A stretch of 64,000 bases of DNA. Source: Priestia iocasae. GTDB lineage: Bacteria > Bacillota > Bacilli > Bacillales > Bacillaceae_H. Below the pieces are notes generated by a model. It was not told where the DNA came from. It saw only the letters and a list, made by a program, of their open reading frames with translations, and searched no databases. A program made the translations under genes and the position numbers. The DNA lies in the NCBI RefSeq assembly GCF_016909075.1, contig NZ_JAFBFC010000007.1, forward strand, positions 124,001-188,000, written 5' to 3'. Below are positions 47,950 to 56,303 of this stretch, in pieces. Numbering within the stretch: position 1 is the first letter of the stretch; every line of letters begins with the position of its first letter.

Positions 47950-48936
47950 TTATCTCTCCATCATGATACGGTACCATCCACCTTCTTTAACAAGCGGTCG
48001 GAATTCTTTTACGGTTAAGCCTGCACGAGCAGCTAATTGATTAATCTCTTTTTCAGTTGGCACGGGGTATAAGTTATCGAATGCCGTAAAAAAACTATTA
48101 AATACACTGGAAAATTGCTTACCGTGCTTAGGGTTTTGAATAGGAGTAATCACTGAAATCACACCTTTGTCATGCAACCAGCTACTTAGCTGATGAAACA
48201 AGGATTGTCGATCGTTTAAAGAAATATAATGGAGCAAATTATTGACTAGCACAAGATCGACTTTTTCATCTGGTGTCCAAGTGTTACCGTCTTGGCACTT
48301 AATTTCTATGTTGTTAAAATCTTTACAGCGGTTTATCGCTTCTTTCGCTACATCATCATTTAACTCTATACCAATCATTTGAACATCGGGAAACTCACCA
48401 GCTAAACGCTGTAAATAACCACCATGTCCACAACCTACATCAATTAAAGATTGAATATTTTGTTTTTTTATCATGCGAGAAAGTGTAGGTAAAGCTAATT
48501 GTTCTAACAGCGACGAAGTTTGAGCGACCGTTTCACCATGTTCATCATGATCGAATGTTTGTTTTTGGCTTTTTTTCATTATGTCTGGATAGCTTAATAG
48601 TGTTGGGATATGAAGCTCCATCATTTCTTTTAAAATTACACCAGTAGAACGAGGGTTACTCTTGCTAGAAGGAAGCATAAAGCTTCTCACCGTTTTAAAT
48701 CGCCCCTTCGACAAAGCTTTCATATACTTGATTGAGATACCGACTTCAACCCACCGTTGAAGTAAATCTTCTCGCAATGATTTTTTGTAAGCAACTTCTT
48801 CAATCGTTATGGGCTTTTTAAAAGATTCATATAAATCTAGTTCATAGCCTACATAAGCATGCCAACTGTACAAAAAAGGCATATTCCTCTTCATCCATCC
48901 TCTTGCTTTAAAAACTCGAAGATACTCGTTAATCAT
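47950..48936 (-). CDS. SAM-dependent methyltransferase, partner of the flavin monooxygenase
   Basis: A 328-residue protein. Residues 1-100 look like the helical, winged-helix-like dimerisation domain of small-molecule O-methyltransferases (WHAYVGYELDLYESFKKPITIEEVA). Residues 160-300 form a class I Rossmann domain with motif I LIDVGCGHGGYL, GIELNDD for SAM ribose binding and LVNNLLHYI. Substrate unknown. Its start overlaps the end of the upstream flavoprotein gene by 8 bases, so both are made from one message and probably act on the same molecule. Not part of the B. subtilis yui cluster. Confidence 0.82.
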   Translation of the reverse strand: MINEYLRVFKARGWMKRNMPFLYSWHAYVGYELDLYESFKKPITIEEVAYKKSLREDLLQRWVEVGISIKYMKALSKGRFKTVRSFMLPSSKSNPRSTGVILKEMMELHIPTLLSYPDIMKKSQKQTFDHDEHGETVAQTSSLLEQLALPTLSRMIKKQNIQSLIDVGCGHGGYLQRLAGEFPDVQMIGIELNDDVAKEAINRCKDFNNIEIKCQDGNTWTPDEKVDLVLVNNLLHYISLNDRQSLFHQLSSWLHDKGVISVITPIQNPKHGKQFSSVFNSFFTAFDNLYPVPTEKEINQLAARAGLTVKEFRPLVKEGGWYRIMMER

Positions 48937-50254
48937 GTGTATTCACTCCTTTTATTTTCCATGGATAATCATCTGCTGTATGAAAGAAATAATGATTTCC
49001 TTTTGTCGCTAACTTTGTATTCTTTCTTGGAGGAAAAAGCCCAATTTGAATGAAGCGATCGACAATATTTTCTTTCCATAACCCGAGTCCGGAGATATTT
49101 AGCATTTGCTTTGTATGAAGCTTTGAATCAGTCGTCATTTGCTTCATTACTCGATAACGAACGGTCGTAAATGATTTAAATGGTTTTGAGTAGGCAAGGG
49201 CAGATAAATGGCTAATCTTTAATATTTCTTTTGTACGGGGCTTCCTTACTTTCTCGTACCATGTTAAATAGGAATGATCTGTGAGATTGTGTTTATACAT
49301 CCAGCAAAGAAGTTCTCCTAATACATCGCCATCTTGAATAGCTAGATTCATGCCTTCACCTGCCATTGGATGCACACTATGAGCAGCATCGCCAAGGATG
49401 GCTATGTTATCTTTTACGTATTGATCTGCGTGAAAATGAACAGGAATCATAAGTTGAATTAACTTCCAATCGGTTAGTTGTGTCACATAACCATCTAACT
49501 CTGGACAAAGCTCTATATATTTTTGATGAAGAAAAGATATTTCTTTTTGACGAATGTTTTTATACTCTCCTGACGGAATTAAATAGACTGTTCGCACCAT
49601 GTTGTTAGGTAAAGGAAAGAGACCTAAAAACGTATCGGGAGTTGAAATGATTTTTCCTTCCGTCATAGAAGGGGGTCTTGGAAATGTGACGGTTAAAAAG
49701 TGATGGTCATACGTATGTTCTTTTCGATTCACGTTCATTTCTTCACGTGTTTTCGATTTCCTACCTTCAGCGCCAATGTAAAAATCAGCTTGTATGTCAA
49801 TTTCTCCATTAGCCATTTTTAATCGTGCGCCATTTTTATGAAAACCTTGAAAACGGGCAGGTTGTAGATAATGAAAGCTTGGATAAGCTTGTGCTTCTTT
49901 TAATAGTACGTCTTTTAACTCTTCGTGAGGAGTCATGAATGCATAGTTAAAAGGGTAATCAATGACATCATAACTCATCTTTGTTTGTCCAATTTTTTTA
50001 ACGTCATTTTGTTCGGTTATCATTTCAATCACATCAATATGATTAATTTTATGGGAGATGCGTTGAACGCGACCAAAGATACCCATTCGATGAAAAATGT
50101 CTAAGCTTTTAGGTTGTAGCAATTCTCCTTTATAGGAATGAGAAGGTCCTTTTAATTGTTCGGCAACGCATACATCAATACCGCACTTTGCTAGTTTTAG
50201 TGCGACGGTTAATCCGCCAATTCCTCCACCATGTATCAAGACATTTGTTTTCAA
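48929..50254 (-). CDS. FAD-dependent monooxygenase (UbiH/PHBH type)
   Basis: A 441-residue class A flavoprotein hydroxylase. The FAD loop is IHGGGIGGLTVALKLA at the N-terminus, and GDAAHSVHPMAGEGMNLAIQDG near residue 280 is the family's second FAD motif. DFYIGAEGRKSKTR matches the internal DG-type NADPH/FAD motif, with EG instead of DG. A C-terminal extension of about 80 residues follows. The TTG at 50254 has AGGTGG 7 bases upstream. It forms an operon with the methyltransferase; no polyketide, isoprenoid or quinone gene is adjacent. Substrate unknown. Confidence 0.84.
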   Translation of the reverse strand: MKTNVLIHGGGIGGLTVALKLAKCGIDVCVAEQLKGPSHSYKGELLQPKSLDIFHRMGIFGRVQRISHKINHIDVIEMITEQNDVKKIGQTKMSYDVIDYPFNYAFMTPHEELKDVLLKEAQAYPSFHYLQPARFQGFHKNGARLKMANGEIDIQADFYIGAEGRKSKTREEMNVNRKEHTYDHHFLTVTFPRPPSMTEGKIISTPDTFLGLFPLPNNMVRTVYLIPSGEYKNIRQKEISFLHQKYIELCPELDGYVTQLTDWKLIQLMIPVHFHADQYVKDNIAILGDAAHSVHPMAGEGMNLAIQDGDVLGELLCWMYKHNLTDHSYLTWYEKVRKPRTKEILKISHLSALAYSKPFKSFTTVRYRVMKQMTTDSKLHTKQMLNISGLGLWKENIVDRFIQIGLFPPRKNTKLATKGNHYFFHTADDYPWKIKGVNTHD

Positions 50255-50345
50255 ACAATCACCACCTATGTATGTATTTTCCACTTGCTTCAATATTCAA
50301 ACTTATAAACTCTCTTTACAATAGATAGCTTACTTAGATTTACCA

Positions 50346-50373
50346 TTGACATTTTTATATTTCGTACTATAAT
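50346..50373 (+). promoter_or_regulatory. Strong sigma-A promoter of yuiF
   Basis: Perfect TTGACA at 50346-50351 and perfect TATAAT at 50368-50373 with a 16-base spacer. Confidence 0.85.
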
Positions 50374-50429
50374 GAGTTTATTGATTTAATTCTCTAACGA
50401 TTTAGCACACTAAAGATTTTGGGGGTTTC

Positions 50430-51749
50430 ATGATGAATGCAGTTATCATCGCCGTACTCGTTATGTTAGTGCTTAGCTTATTACGAGTGAATGTGGTATT
50501 TTCACTTGCAATTGGGGCATTAGCAGGAGGACTTACAGGCGGTTTAGGATTAGATAAAACAGTAGAAGTATATACAAGTGGTTTAGGTAACAGTGCTTCG
50601 GTCGCCTTAAGCTATGCTTTATTAGGAGGCTTTGCTGTAGCGGTATCAAAAACAGGACTACCTGATGCGGTTGTAAGGCTAGCGCTGAAGATTGTAAGTA
50701 AAAAAGGTGATACAAAAAGAAAAGCACTTTCAAAAGTACTTATTGTCCTTATTGTCTTAATTATTTCATGCTTTTCACAAAACTTAATTCCTGTTCACAT
50801 TGCGTTTATTCCATTACTCATTCCACCTTTATTAAAGGTGTTCAACGAGCTACAGTTTGATCGTAGGCTCATTGCAACAGTTATTGCGTTTGGACTTATT
50901 ACTCCTTATATGTTCTTACCTTATGGGTTTGGTAGTATCTATCATGATATTGTACGTGGAAACATTGAACAAAATGGTTTAACGATTTCGTCAAGTGACA
51001 TTCCAGTGGCCATGGCTTTACCTGCATTAGGCATGTTATTGGGCTTACTGATAGCAGCATTCATTTCATATCGAAAACCTAGAGTATATAATGATATTGA
51101 AATTGCTGAACAAGAAGAAGGACAACACTATACGACAAGAGGTATTTTATTTTCTCTTGCAGCCATTATTGTTGCACTAGTTGTTCAAATTCAACTAGAC
51201 TCTATGATTTTTGGAGCGTTAGCAGGGATTGTCATTGTGTATTTTAGTGGTGCAATTAAGTGGAATGAAGCAGATGCACTTCTAACAGGTGGTATGCGAA
51301 TGATGGCATTTATCGGATTTGTCATGATTTCAGCAGCAGGCTTTGCGAGCGTTGTACAAGAAACTGGTCACGTGGAGACGTTAGTGGAAAGTGCAGCAGA
51401 TGTCATTGGTGGTAACAAGTCACTAGGAGCACTTGCTATGTTATTAGTAGGTCTACTTATTACAATGGGAATTGGTTCATCATTTTCCACGATTCCAATC
51501 ATTGCTACGATCTTTGTACCGTTATGTATGCAATTAGGAATGAGTCCTTTAGCAACCATTGCTATTATTGGAACAGCTGGTGCTCTTGGTGATGCTGGCT
51601 CACCAGCATCAGATAGTACATTAGGACCTACATCAGGATTAAATGTAGACGGACAGCATAATCATATTTGGGAAACTTGTGTTCCAACATTTCTACACTA
51701 TAACATTCCATTAATTATTTTCGGTTGGTTAGCGGCTGTTATTTTATAA
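50430..51749 (+). CDS. yuiF: YuiF, Na+/H+ antiporter-family amino acid transporter
   Basis: A 439-residue polytopic membrane protein of the NhaC-like/YuiF family with 10-12 helices. GIGSSFSTIPIIATIFVPL and GTAGALGDAGSPASDSTLGPTSGL in the last third match the family's paired re-entrant motifs. The substrate is uncertain, possibly an amino acid exchanged for sodium or protons. ATG 50430 aligns with B. subtilis YuiF; ATG 50433 is equally well spaced from GGGGG. It differs from the lysine-riboswitch transporter at 19438. Confidence 0.88.
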   Translation: MMNAVIIAVLVMLVLSLLRVNVVFSLAIGALAGGLTGGLGLDKTVEVYTSGLGNSASVALSYALLGGFAVAVSKTGLPDAVVRLALKIVSKKGDTKRKALSKVLIVLIVLIISCFSQNLIPVHIAFIPLLIPPLLKVFNELQFDRRLIATVIAFGLITPYMFLPYGFGSIYHDIVRGNIEQNGLTISSSDIPVAMALPALGMLLGLLIAAFISYRKPRVYNDIEIAEQEEGQHYTTRGILFSLAAIIVALVVQIQLDSMIFGALAGIVIVYFSGAIKWNEADALLTGGMRMMAFIGFVMISAAGFASVVQETGHVETLVESAADVIGGNKSLGALAMLLVGLLITMGIGSSFSTIPIIATIFVPLCMQLGMSPLATIAIIGTAGALGDAGSPASDSTLGPTSGLNVDGQHNHIWETCVPTFLHYNIPLIIFGWLAAVIL

Positions 51750-51792
51750 AAAAGCAAGACTTTACAAGTGTTTGTAAAGTCTTGCTTTTTTT
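51749..51792. terminator. Bidirectional terminator after yuiF
   Basis: AAAAGCAAGACTTTACA pairs with TGTAAAGTCTTGCTTTT, an 18-bp stem with a short loop and T-runs on both strands. Confidence 0.94.
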
Positions 51793-51982
51793 ATTTTTGC
51801 TCAAGAATATTAGCTGTACCGCTGCATTGACCTAATGCGCTTTCAACTGCTTGCAAAGATTGTTCGATTCGTTGGCGATTTCCTTGTTCCTCAACCGTTT
51901 GTAGAGCACTTTGTAAGCAAGTTTTGGCTTCATTAAGTGCAGTACAAGAGTCTTGAACATACCCTCTAGCATTTTTTTGCAT
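51791..51982 (-). CDS. Short Cys-containing helical protein, unrecognised
   Basis: A 63-residue soluble protein predicted to be mostly helical, with cysteines at 13, 22 and 53 and a Gln/Asn-rich middle (TVEEQGNRQRIEQSLQAVES). The ATG is supported by AAAGGAGG. It overlaps the yuiF terminator by two bases on the opposite strand. I do not recognise a family. Confidence 0.65.
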   Translation of the reverse strand: MQKNARGYVQDSCTALNEAKTCLQSALQTVEEQGNRQRIEQSLQAVESALGQCSGTANILEQK

Positions 51983-52077
51983 AACGGATTCCTCCTTTAA
52001 TGATTCGATTATAGTATGAGTTTATTTTTGGAATTTATGAGTAGAAGATTGAACAAGTTGTCCTATGTAAGCAATAT

Positions 52078-52113
52078 AAAAAGGAGCTGTTTTTTTCTTA
52101 CAGCTCCTTTTTT
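52078..52113 (-). terminator. Terminator of the HD-domain gene
   Basis: AAAAAGGAGCTGT (52078-52090) pairs with ACAGCTCCTTTTT near 52100-52112. The minus-strand gene's stop codon lies in the right arm. Confidence 0.85.
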
Positions 52114-52648
52114 AACCTAGGCGTTTAAAATGCGTGACTTTTAAGGTTTTTTCAACTTTTTCATCTAATCTTTTAATTTGTTTTATGGCTTGGTGATGAT
52201 CGATATGACGATAGTGATGATTTCCTCCAGGTTCTTCGTCTGCTTCGTCTGCTAATCGTACAACGGTCTGCAACGGACGTTTCTGGAGCTCACCTTCAGG
52301 AAGATAGGAATCTGTATGAAGTAGGATTGCTAGGGCAATCTCTTTTGCATGCTGTGGATTTTCACCGAGCCTAATTAATAGCTTATGAGCACGCTCCGCA
52401 CCTTTAATTGCGTGAATATCATTTTTCTTATATTTTTCATAATCCCATTGGCCATCTGTATACCATTCATAATGACCGATATCATGTAATAGAGCTGCTT
52501 TTGTGGCTAAGTCTGGATTAACATTAAATTGTTTAGAAAGGCGAAGAGCGTGATATGCAACGGAAATAGCGTGAGCTACACCAGATCTCGTTAAATACTT
52601 TTGAGCAATTGGATGTGTGAAGATCTCAAGTAACGTAACATTTCTCAT
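52112..52648 (-). CDS. HD-domain metal-dependent phosphohydrolase
   Basis: A 178-residue HD-domain protein. The metal-binding motifs are HAISVAYHALRL near the N-terminus and LLHDIGHYEW near residue 58, with EIALAILLHTDSYL later. It probably hydrolyses a small phosphate ester or nucleotide; the substrate is unknown. ATG 52648 follows AGGAGGG; an upstream frame to 52693 has no site. Confidence 0.82.
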   Translation of the reverse strand: MRNVTLLEIFTHPIAQKYLTRSGVAHAISVAYHALRLSKQFNVNPDLATKAALLHDIGHYEWYTDGQWDYEKYKKNDIHAIKGAERAHKLLIRLGENPQHAKEIALAILLHTDSYLPEGELQKRPLQTVVRLADEADEEPGGNHHYRHIDHHQAIKQIKRLDEKVEKTLKVTHFKRLG

Positions 52649-52858
52649 CGTATAGACCCTCCTATATAAAATAGTGTGAAAGATATATTTCAAACAACAC
52701 TATCATATTTGTTAAATAAATACAACAAGGGTGTAATCAGTTTTTACATGTGTTTTTATTCCATATTATCTATAGTATTCTTCAAAAACTAAAAGGGACC
52801 GTCCAACTTTTTATTTTTGATGGTAAAAGGTTAAAACATGAAGGGTTTGAAAGATGTT

Positions 52859-53239
52859 TTACCACTTAATTGCTAATGTAATGTGACAGCAGTCAAAGTC
52901 ATCTCTGTTAAATAAGAAGAGAATCCGGATATTATCTGGATTAAAAGAAACATCAACATCAGATTGAACACCAGTCGATTTAATGAGCCTTTGAACTTCA
53001 TTTTTATTTGACTGTTGTGCGGCTTCTTTCATTTTATAGGGCAAATCTTTTTGTCCATTCATTTTTTCAACAAACAAGCTAACATCGGCTAGCGCTTTAG
53101 GCATTATTTTAAGAGATCGTTTAAATGTAGAAGTATCCACTGGAGGAAAATCTCTCGTGAAGTAGAAAGAGTGTGGTCTGTATTGATAAATGGGATAGGT
53201 GCATACAAAAGGAAAAGAGGGGTATGTATATCTATTCAT
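52859..53239 (-). CDS. Conserved Bacillaceae protein with Tyr/Pro-rich N-terminus, function unknown
   Basis: A 126-residue protein. Residues 1-35 are rich in Tyr, Pro and Phe (RYTYPSFPFVCTYPIYQYRP), a composition often seen in spore coat or surface proteins. Residues 36-105 form a helical domain (TFKRSLKIMPKALADVSLF), and the end DCCHITLAIKW has a Cys-Cys pair. I recall similar sequences in other Bacillus but no name or function. Ribosome binding site AAAAGGAG. Confidence 0.68.
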   Translation of the reverse strand: MNRYTYPSFPFVCTYPIYQYRPHSFYFTRDFPPVDTSTFKRSLKIMPKALADVSLFVEKMNGQKDLPYKMKEAAQQSNKNEVQRLIKSTGVQSDVDVSFNPDNIRILFLFNRDDFDCCHITLAIKW

Positions 53240-53418
53240 ATGTGAAAGCGCTCCTTTTTAATAGAAGTAAGATTACTTTATGTATATATGTATTTCATTG
53301 AATTATTCGATATTCGGATGAGTAAATAGAGAGAGGAAGGGGTCTAAAAGGAGATAGTGGAAAGAATGGAGAAGTAAACGTATGATAGTTGTACACATTT
53401 AATAAAGGGGGAGAACCG

Positions 53419-53799
53419 ATGGAATTAAAAGATACATTAATGGAAGCGCTAGGAATTGAAATTACACATGTGAGTAGTGAGAGAGTGGAAGCCACTATGC
53501 CAGTGGACGGTCGAACTAGACAGCCGTTCGGGCTATTACACGGGGGAGCTTCGGTCGCATTAGCAGAAACAGTAGCAAGCATTGGAGGATTTGCATCGAT
53601 TGATCAAGATCGTGAAGCATGTGTAGGTTTAGAAATTAATGCGAATCATATTCGCGCAAAAAAAGATGGAATCGTCACCGCAATCGCTACACCTTTACAT
53701 AAAGGCAAGAAAACCATGATATGGGAAGTAAAGATTGTCGACGAACAGCAAAAGTTAATATGTATTTCTAGATGTACGTTAGCTGTATTAACTAAATAA
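53419..53799 (+). CDS. menI: Hotdog-fold thioesterase YuxO (MenI-type)
   Basis: A 126-residue hotdog thioesterase. PFGLLHGGASVALAETVAS is the active-site helix with conserved His-Gly-Gly and Glu, and GLEINANHIR follows. It resembles B. subtilis YuxO/MenI, which hydrolyses 1,4-dihydroxy-2-naphthoyl-CoA in menaquinone synthesis. ATG 53419 follows AAAGGGGGAG; an in-frame ATG at 53389 lacks a site. The MenI assignment is by family resemblance. Confidence 0.85.
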   Translation: MELKDTLMEALGIEITHVSSERVEATMPVDGRTRQPFGLLHGGASVALAETVASIGGFASIDQDREACVGLEINANHIRAKKDGIVTAIATPLHKGKKTMIWEVKIVDEQQKLICISRCTLAVLTK

Positions 53800-53811
53800 G
53801 AAAGAGCTGCC

Positions 53812-53898
53812 TCGAAAAGAGTAGAACTTTCGATTTGATTTCAACAATGAACTCCCTTGCTTAATCTAGTTAACATGAATAGATGGAGCAAGGGAGTT
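53812..53898 (+). repeat. Double-hairpin repeat, copy C, after yuxO
   Basis: A minor hairpin pairs TCGAAAAG with CTTTCGA (53812-53833). The main one pairs AACTCCCTTGCT (53850-53861) perfectly with AGCAAGGGAGTT (53887-53898), with ATCTA and TAGAT pairing inside the loop. It shares the CCCTTGC/GCAAGGG core with copies A and B and may terminate yuxO. Confidence 0.68.
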
Positions 53899-54186
53899 TA
53901 TTTATAGCCTTTATGAAGCCTAAGAACCCCTTTTTATACATAAATATCCTTTACTAATGTATGGTTTCATCATCAAAAAAAATAAAAATTATAGAAATAA
54001 GGCAATCATACCAATCATTTAGACACGCTTCTGAATAAAGTAGTGTAAGAAAAAAATTTTATTGTATAATAAATGAATATTTAGAATATTTTAATGTGTA
54101 TGTAAAAAAGAGGCCTATATTAATAAATGTCATGATATAATAAAAGTAACGATTATGTACGAATAAAGGTGAAAGAGGTGAAAAAA
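53899..54186. other. Intergenic region upstream of kapD
   Basis: About 290 AT-rich bases with no gene. An extended -10, TGATATAAT at 54133-54141, is the best promoter candidate for kapD; it lacks a clear -35. A second TATAAT lies at 54065-54070. Confidence 0.4.
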
Positions 54187-54810
54187 GTGGACACGAATCA
54201 GCAACACTTGTTTATTGATTTTGAATTTACAATGCCTGAGTCAAAGGGAAATCCAAAAGGTTTTTATCCAGAGATTATCGAAGTTGGGCTTGTGTTAGTC
54301 GTTAATCAAGAAATACGTGAAAGGTTTTCATCTTTTGTAAAACCGACACAATTTCCAACGTTAACTGAACGATGTAAAAACTTCTTAACTATTCAACAAG
54401 AGCAAGTTGATGACGGAATTAGTTTTGCGGAATTAATTAATCAGATGCTTCAATATGAAACTCAAACTTCAAGCACGATCATCACATGGGGAAACATGGA
54501 TATGAAAGTATTAAAGCATAGCTGTCAAAAAAATAACCTTGTTTTTCCGTTCCAAGGAAAGCAAATTGACTTATCAATGGAGTATAAGCGCTTCTTTGGA
54601 GATCAAAACCAAACAGGGTTATGGAAAGCTGTTCAAGAGTATGGGAAAGAGGGAACAGGAAAACATCATTGTGCATTAGATGATGCGCTGACTACGTATA
54701 ACATTTTTAAGTTAGTAGAGAATGACAAAAGGTATTTATCCAAGCCGGCTCCTACTACAATTGGAGATCGAATTGATTTCTCAAAAGTGTTAAATAAATT
54801 TGCTTTATAA
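54187..54810 (+). CDS. kapD: KapD, DEDDh-type exonuclease-fold sporulation regulator
   Basis: A 207-residue protein of the DEDD 3'-5' exonuclease superfamily. Exo I is FIDFEFTMPE (Asp, Glu), Exo II TWGNMDMKVL and Exo III HHCALDDALTT (His, Asp), so the catalytic set looks intact. B. subtilis KapD inhibits the KinA route to sporulation. GTG 54187 has AGAGGTGA 5 bases upstream; GTG 54178 and 54169 are in-frame alternatives. Confidence 0.86.
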   Translation: MDTNQQHLFIDFEFTMPESKGNPKGFYPEIIEVGLVLVVNQEIRERFSSFVKPTQFPTLTERCKNFLTIQQEQVDDGISFAELINQMLQYETQTSSTIITWGNMDMKVLKHSCQKNNLVFPFQGKQIDLSMEYKRFFGDQNQTGLWKAVQEYGKEGTGKHHCALDDALTTYNIFKLVENDKRYLSKPAPTTIGDRIDFSKVLNKFAL

Positions 54811-54844
54811 AAGCCAAATCACCTATTAGTGAATTTGGCTTTTA
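54809..54844. terminator. Bidirectional terminator between kapD and kapB
   Basis: AAAAGCCAAAT pairs with ATTTGGCTTTT between convergent genes. Confidence 0.9.
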
Positions 54845-54847
54845 TCG

Positions 54848-55237
54848 TTAAGCGCGAAAATAATCAGCTTTTAGACTATTTAATCGTTGTTGGCTTTGCT
54901 TTGCATATTCGCTATCGTCTTGTTCAAGTGATTCATAAAGAGCGTCTATAGCTCCTTTTAAGGATGACTCATAATCGGGTACGTCTTCTTCATAAAGGTG
55001 AACCATTTGCTTTGGGATATTAGCTTGCTCACGAAAAGCTAATGCACGACGTTCATGAAAAAATGGTACGTCTGTTTGTTTCGGATTATGCAAATCTCCT
55101 TGTTGAGGGTGTCTTAGTACGGCTTTTACACGTACTACATAATGTTGGTCACGAATAGCTGTAATTTCTCCAATATATTTCCCTGTTTTATAAATGGCTG
55201 ACACGGTATCCCCTATTTTTAATTCTGTCTTGTTCAT
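54848..55237 (-). CDS. kapB: KapB, kinase-associated protein B
   Basis: A 129-residue protein. Its N-terminal half is a small beta-barrel (KIGDTVSAIYKTGKYIGEI) and it has the strongly conserved VLRHPQQGDLHNPKQTDVPFFHERRALAFREQ block. From memory it matches B. subtilis KapB, which is required for KinB signalling into the sporulation phosphorelay. It shows no lipobox here. kinB, its usual operon partner, is not in the window. Confidence 0.88.
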   Translation of the reverse strand: MNKTELKIGDTVSAIYKTGKYIGEITAIRDQHYVVRVKAVLRHPQQGDLHNPKQTDVPFFHERRALAFREQANIPKQMVHLYEEDVPDYESSLKGAIDALYESLEQDDSEYAKQSQQRLNSLKADYFRA

Positions 55238-55319
55238 AATCTTGTCACTCCTTAATTGTCCGATATAATGATAGTATAAAGGATATGGTAGATTGTATCA
55301 TAATGAAAGGGTGTACAAA

Positions 55320-55529
55320 TTGATAACCACGTTAATTCTACAGTTGTTTTTGTATTTTCCAGAAGACAAATCCGAATACCTTCCAGCTTCCATTACAATG
55401 GCCGTTTTTATTATTGGGGCGATTGTGACGTGGAGAATTATCATTAAAGTATCAAAGAAAGAAGCGCAACAAGCAAAAGAATTTGAAGAAAAGCTAAAAT
55501 TGAATAGTGAAAATGACAAGCTTTTGTAA
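55320..55529 (+). CDS. Small single-helix membrane protein, unrecognised
   Basis: A 69-residue protein with one central helix (SITMAVFIIGAIVTWRIII, about 25-43), a short hydrophobic N-terminus and a charged helical tail (KKEAQQAKEFEEKLK). TTG 55320 has AAAGGGTG upstream; TTG 55293 lacks a site. No family recognised. Divergent from kapB. Confidence 0.62.
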   Translation: MITTLILQLFLYFPEDKSEYLPASITMAVFIIGAIVTWRIIIKVSKKEAQQAKEFEEKLKLNSENDKLL

Positions 55530-55535
55530 ATAGAT

Positions 55536-55604
55536 AAAGCAGTTTTCTCAACGTTTAAAACGAGGTTCTCCTGGACAACCTATGTTGAGAAAACTGCTTT
55601 TTTG
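55536..55604 (+). terminator. Perfect 17-bp terminator hairpin
   Basis: Arms 55536-55552 and 55584-55600 are exactly complementary; the 31-base loop has an inner GGTT/AACC pairing. Four T follow. Confidence 0.92.
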
Positions 55605-55642
55605 TCGCATTTATTCAAAAGATTGATGTAATGGAGGTTGTC

Positions 55643-56230
55643 ATGAAGAAGATAATCATTAGCAGCTGTATCCCTTTTTTTCTTTTAACAGCGTGTATGG
55701 AACAAGAAGTCACAAAAAAAGATGTTGAAATACATAACGATGTCGGAGATAAAGTAGGGACTATAACGGTCGAAGAGGAAGCCGATGGAGTAAAGCTTGA
55801 TTTTAAAATGGATGGTCTGCCTCCTGGTGAACATGGTGTGCATATTCATGAAAAAGGAAATTGTGACGCACCAGAATTTAAAACAGCGGGTAATCACTTT
55901 AATCCCGATCAAAAGCCACATGGTTTGTTACACCCTGAAGGAGCTCATGCCGGGGATCTACCGAATATCATTGTGGAGGATGATGGGAAGTTTGAAGGAA
56001 GTTTAACTGCCCCTGGCGTAACGATGAAAGAAGGGAAAATGTCTCTGATGAAACGTATGGAAGGTTCTTCCATTGTTATTACCAATAAGCCTGACGATGG
56101 AATGACACAGCCATCTGGAGATTCGGGTAAAAGAATTGCATGTGGCATTATCTCAAAGAATAAACAAGAGCAAGAGAAAGAAGGAGAATCAGGAAAAGAA
56201 GGTCAAAATAAACCAGGAAAAGAAGATTAA
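55643..56230 (+). CDS. Cu/Zn superoxide dismutase-like lipoprotein lacking one copper ligand
   Basis: A 195-residue exported lipoprotein (lipobox TAC18) of the SodC family. Metal ligands that remain: H67 and H69 (GVHIHEKG), bridging H85 (GNHFNP), H93 and H102 (KPHG, GAHAGD) and D105. The disulfide cysteines C74 and C167 are present. The fourth copper histidine, usually in a VVHEKPDD segment, is T147 here (VITNKPDD). B. subtilis YojM, a relative, is likewise short of copper ligands, so superoxide dismutase activity is doubtful. A charged 25-residue tail follows. ATG 55643 follows ATGGAGG. Confidence 0.86.
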   Translation: MKKIIISSCIPFFLLTACMEQEVTKKDVEIHNDVGDKVGTITVEEEADGVKLDFKMDGLPPGEHGVHIHEKGNCDAPEFKTAGNHFNPDQKPHGLLHPEGAHAGDLPNIIVEDDGKFEGSLTAPGVTMKEGKMSLMKRMEGSSIVITNKPDDGMTQPSGDSGKRIACGIISKNKQEQEKEGESGKEGQNKPGKED

Positions 56231-56243
56231 TGATGATAAAAAG

Positions 56244-56303
56244 CCCTACCTGCTCTAGCCATGTACACGACATAGCTAGAGCAGGTAGGGTATTCTCTTT
56301 TTT
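56244..56303. terminator. Terminator after the SodC-like gene
   Basis: CCCTACCTGCTCTAGC (56244-56259) pairs perfectly with 56275-56290, a 16-bp stem, followed by TATTCTCTTTTTTT. Confidence 0.88.

Noticed and set aside
48929-50254. Reading the monooxygenase as a geranylgeranyl reductase or ubiquinone (UbiH) enzyme
   Set aside because: Bacillaceae use menaquinone, and the family motifs alone do not separate these subgroups; a neutral name is safer.
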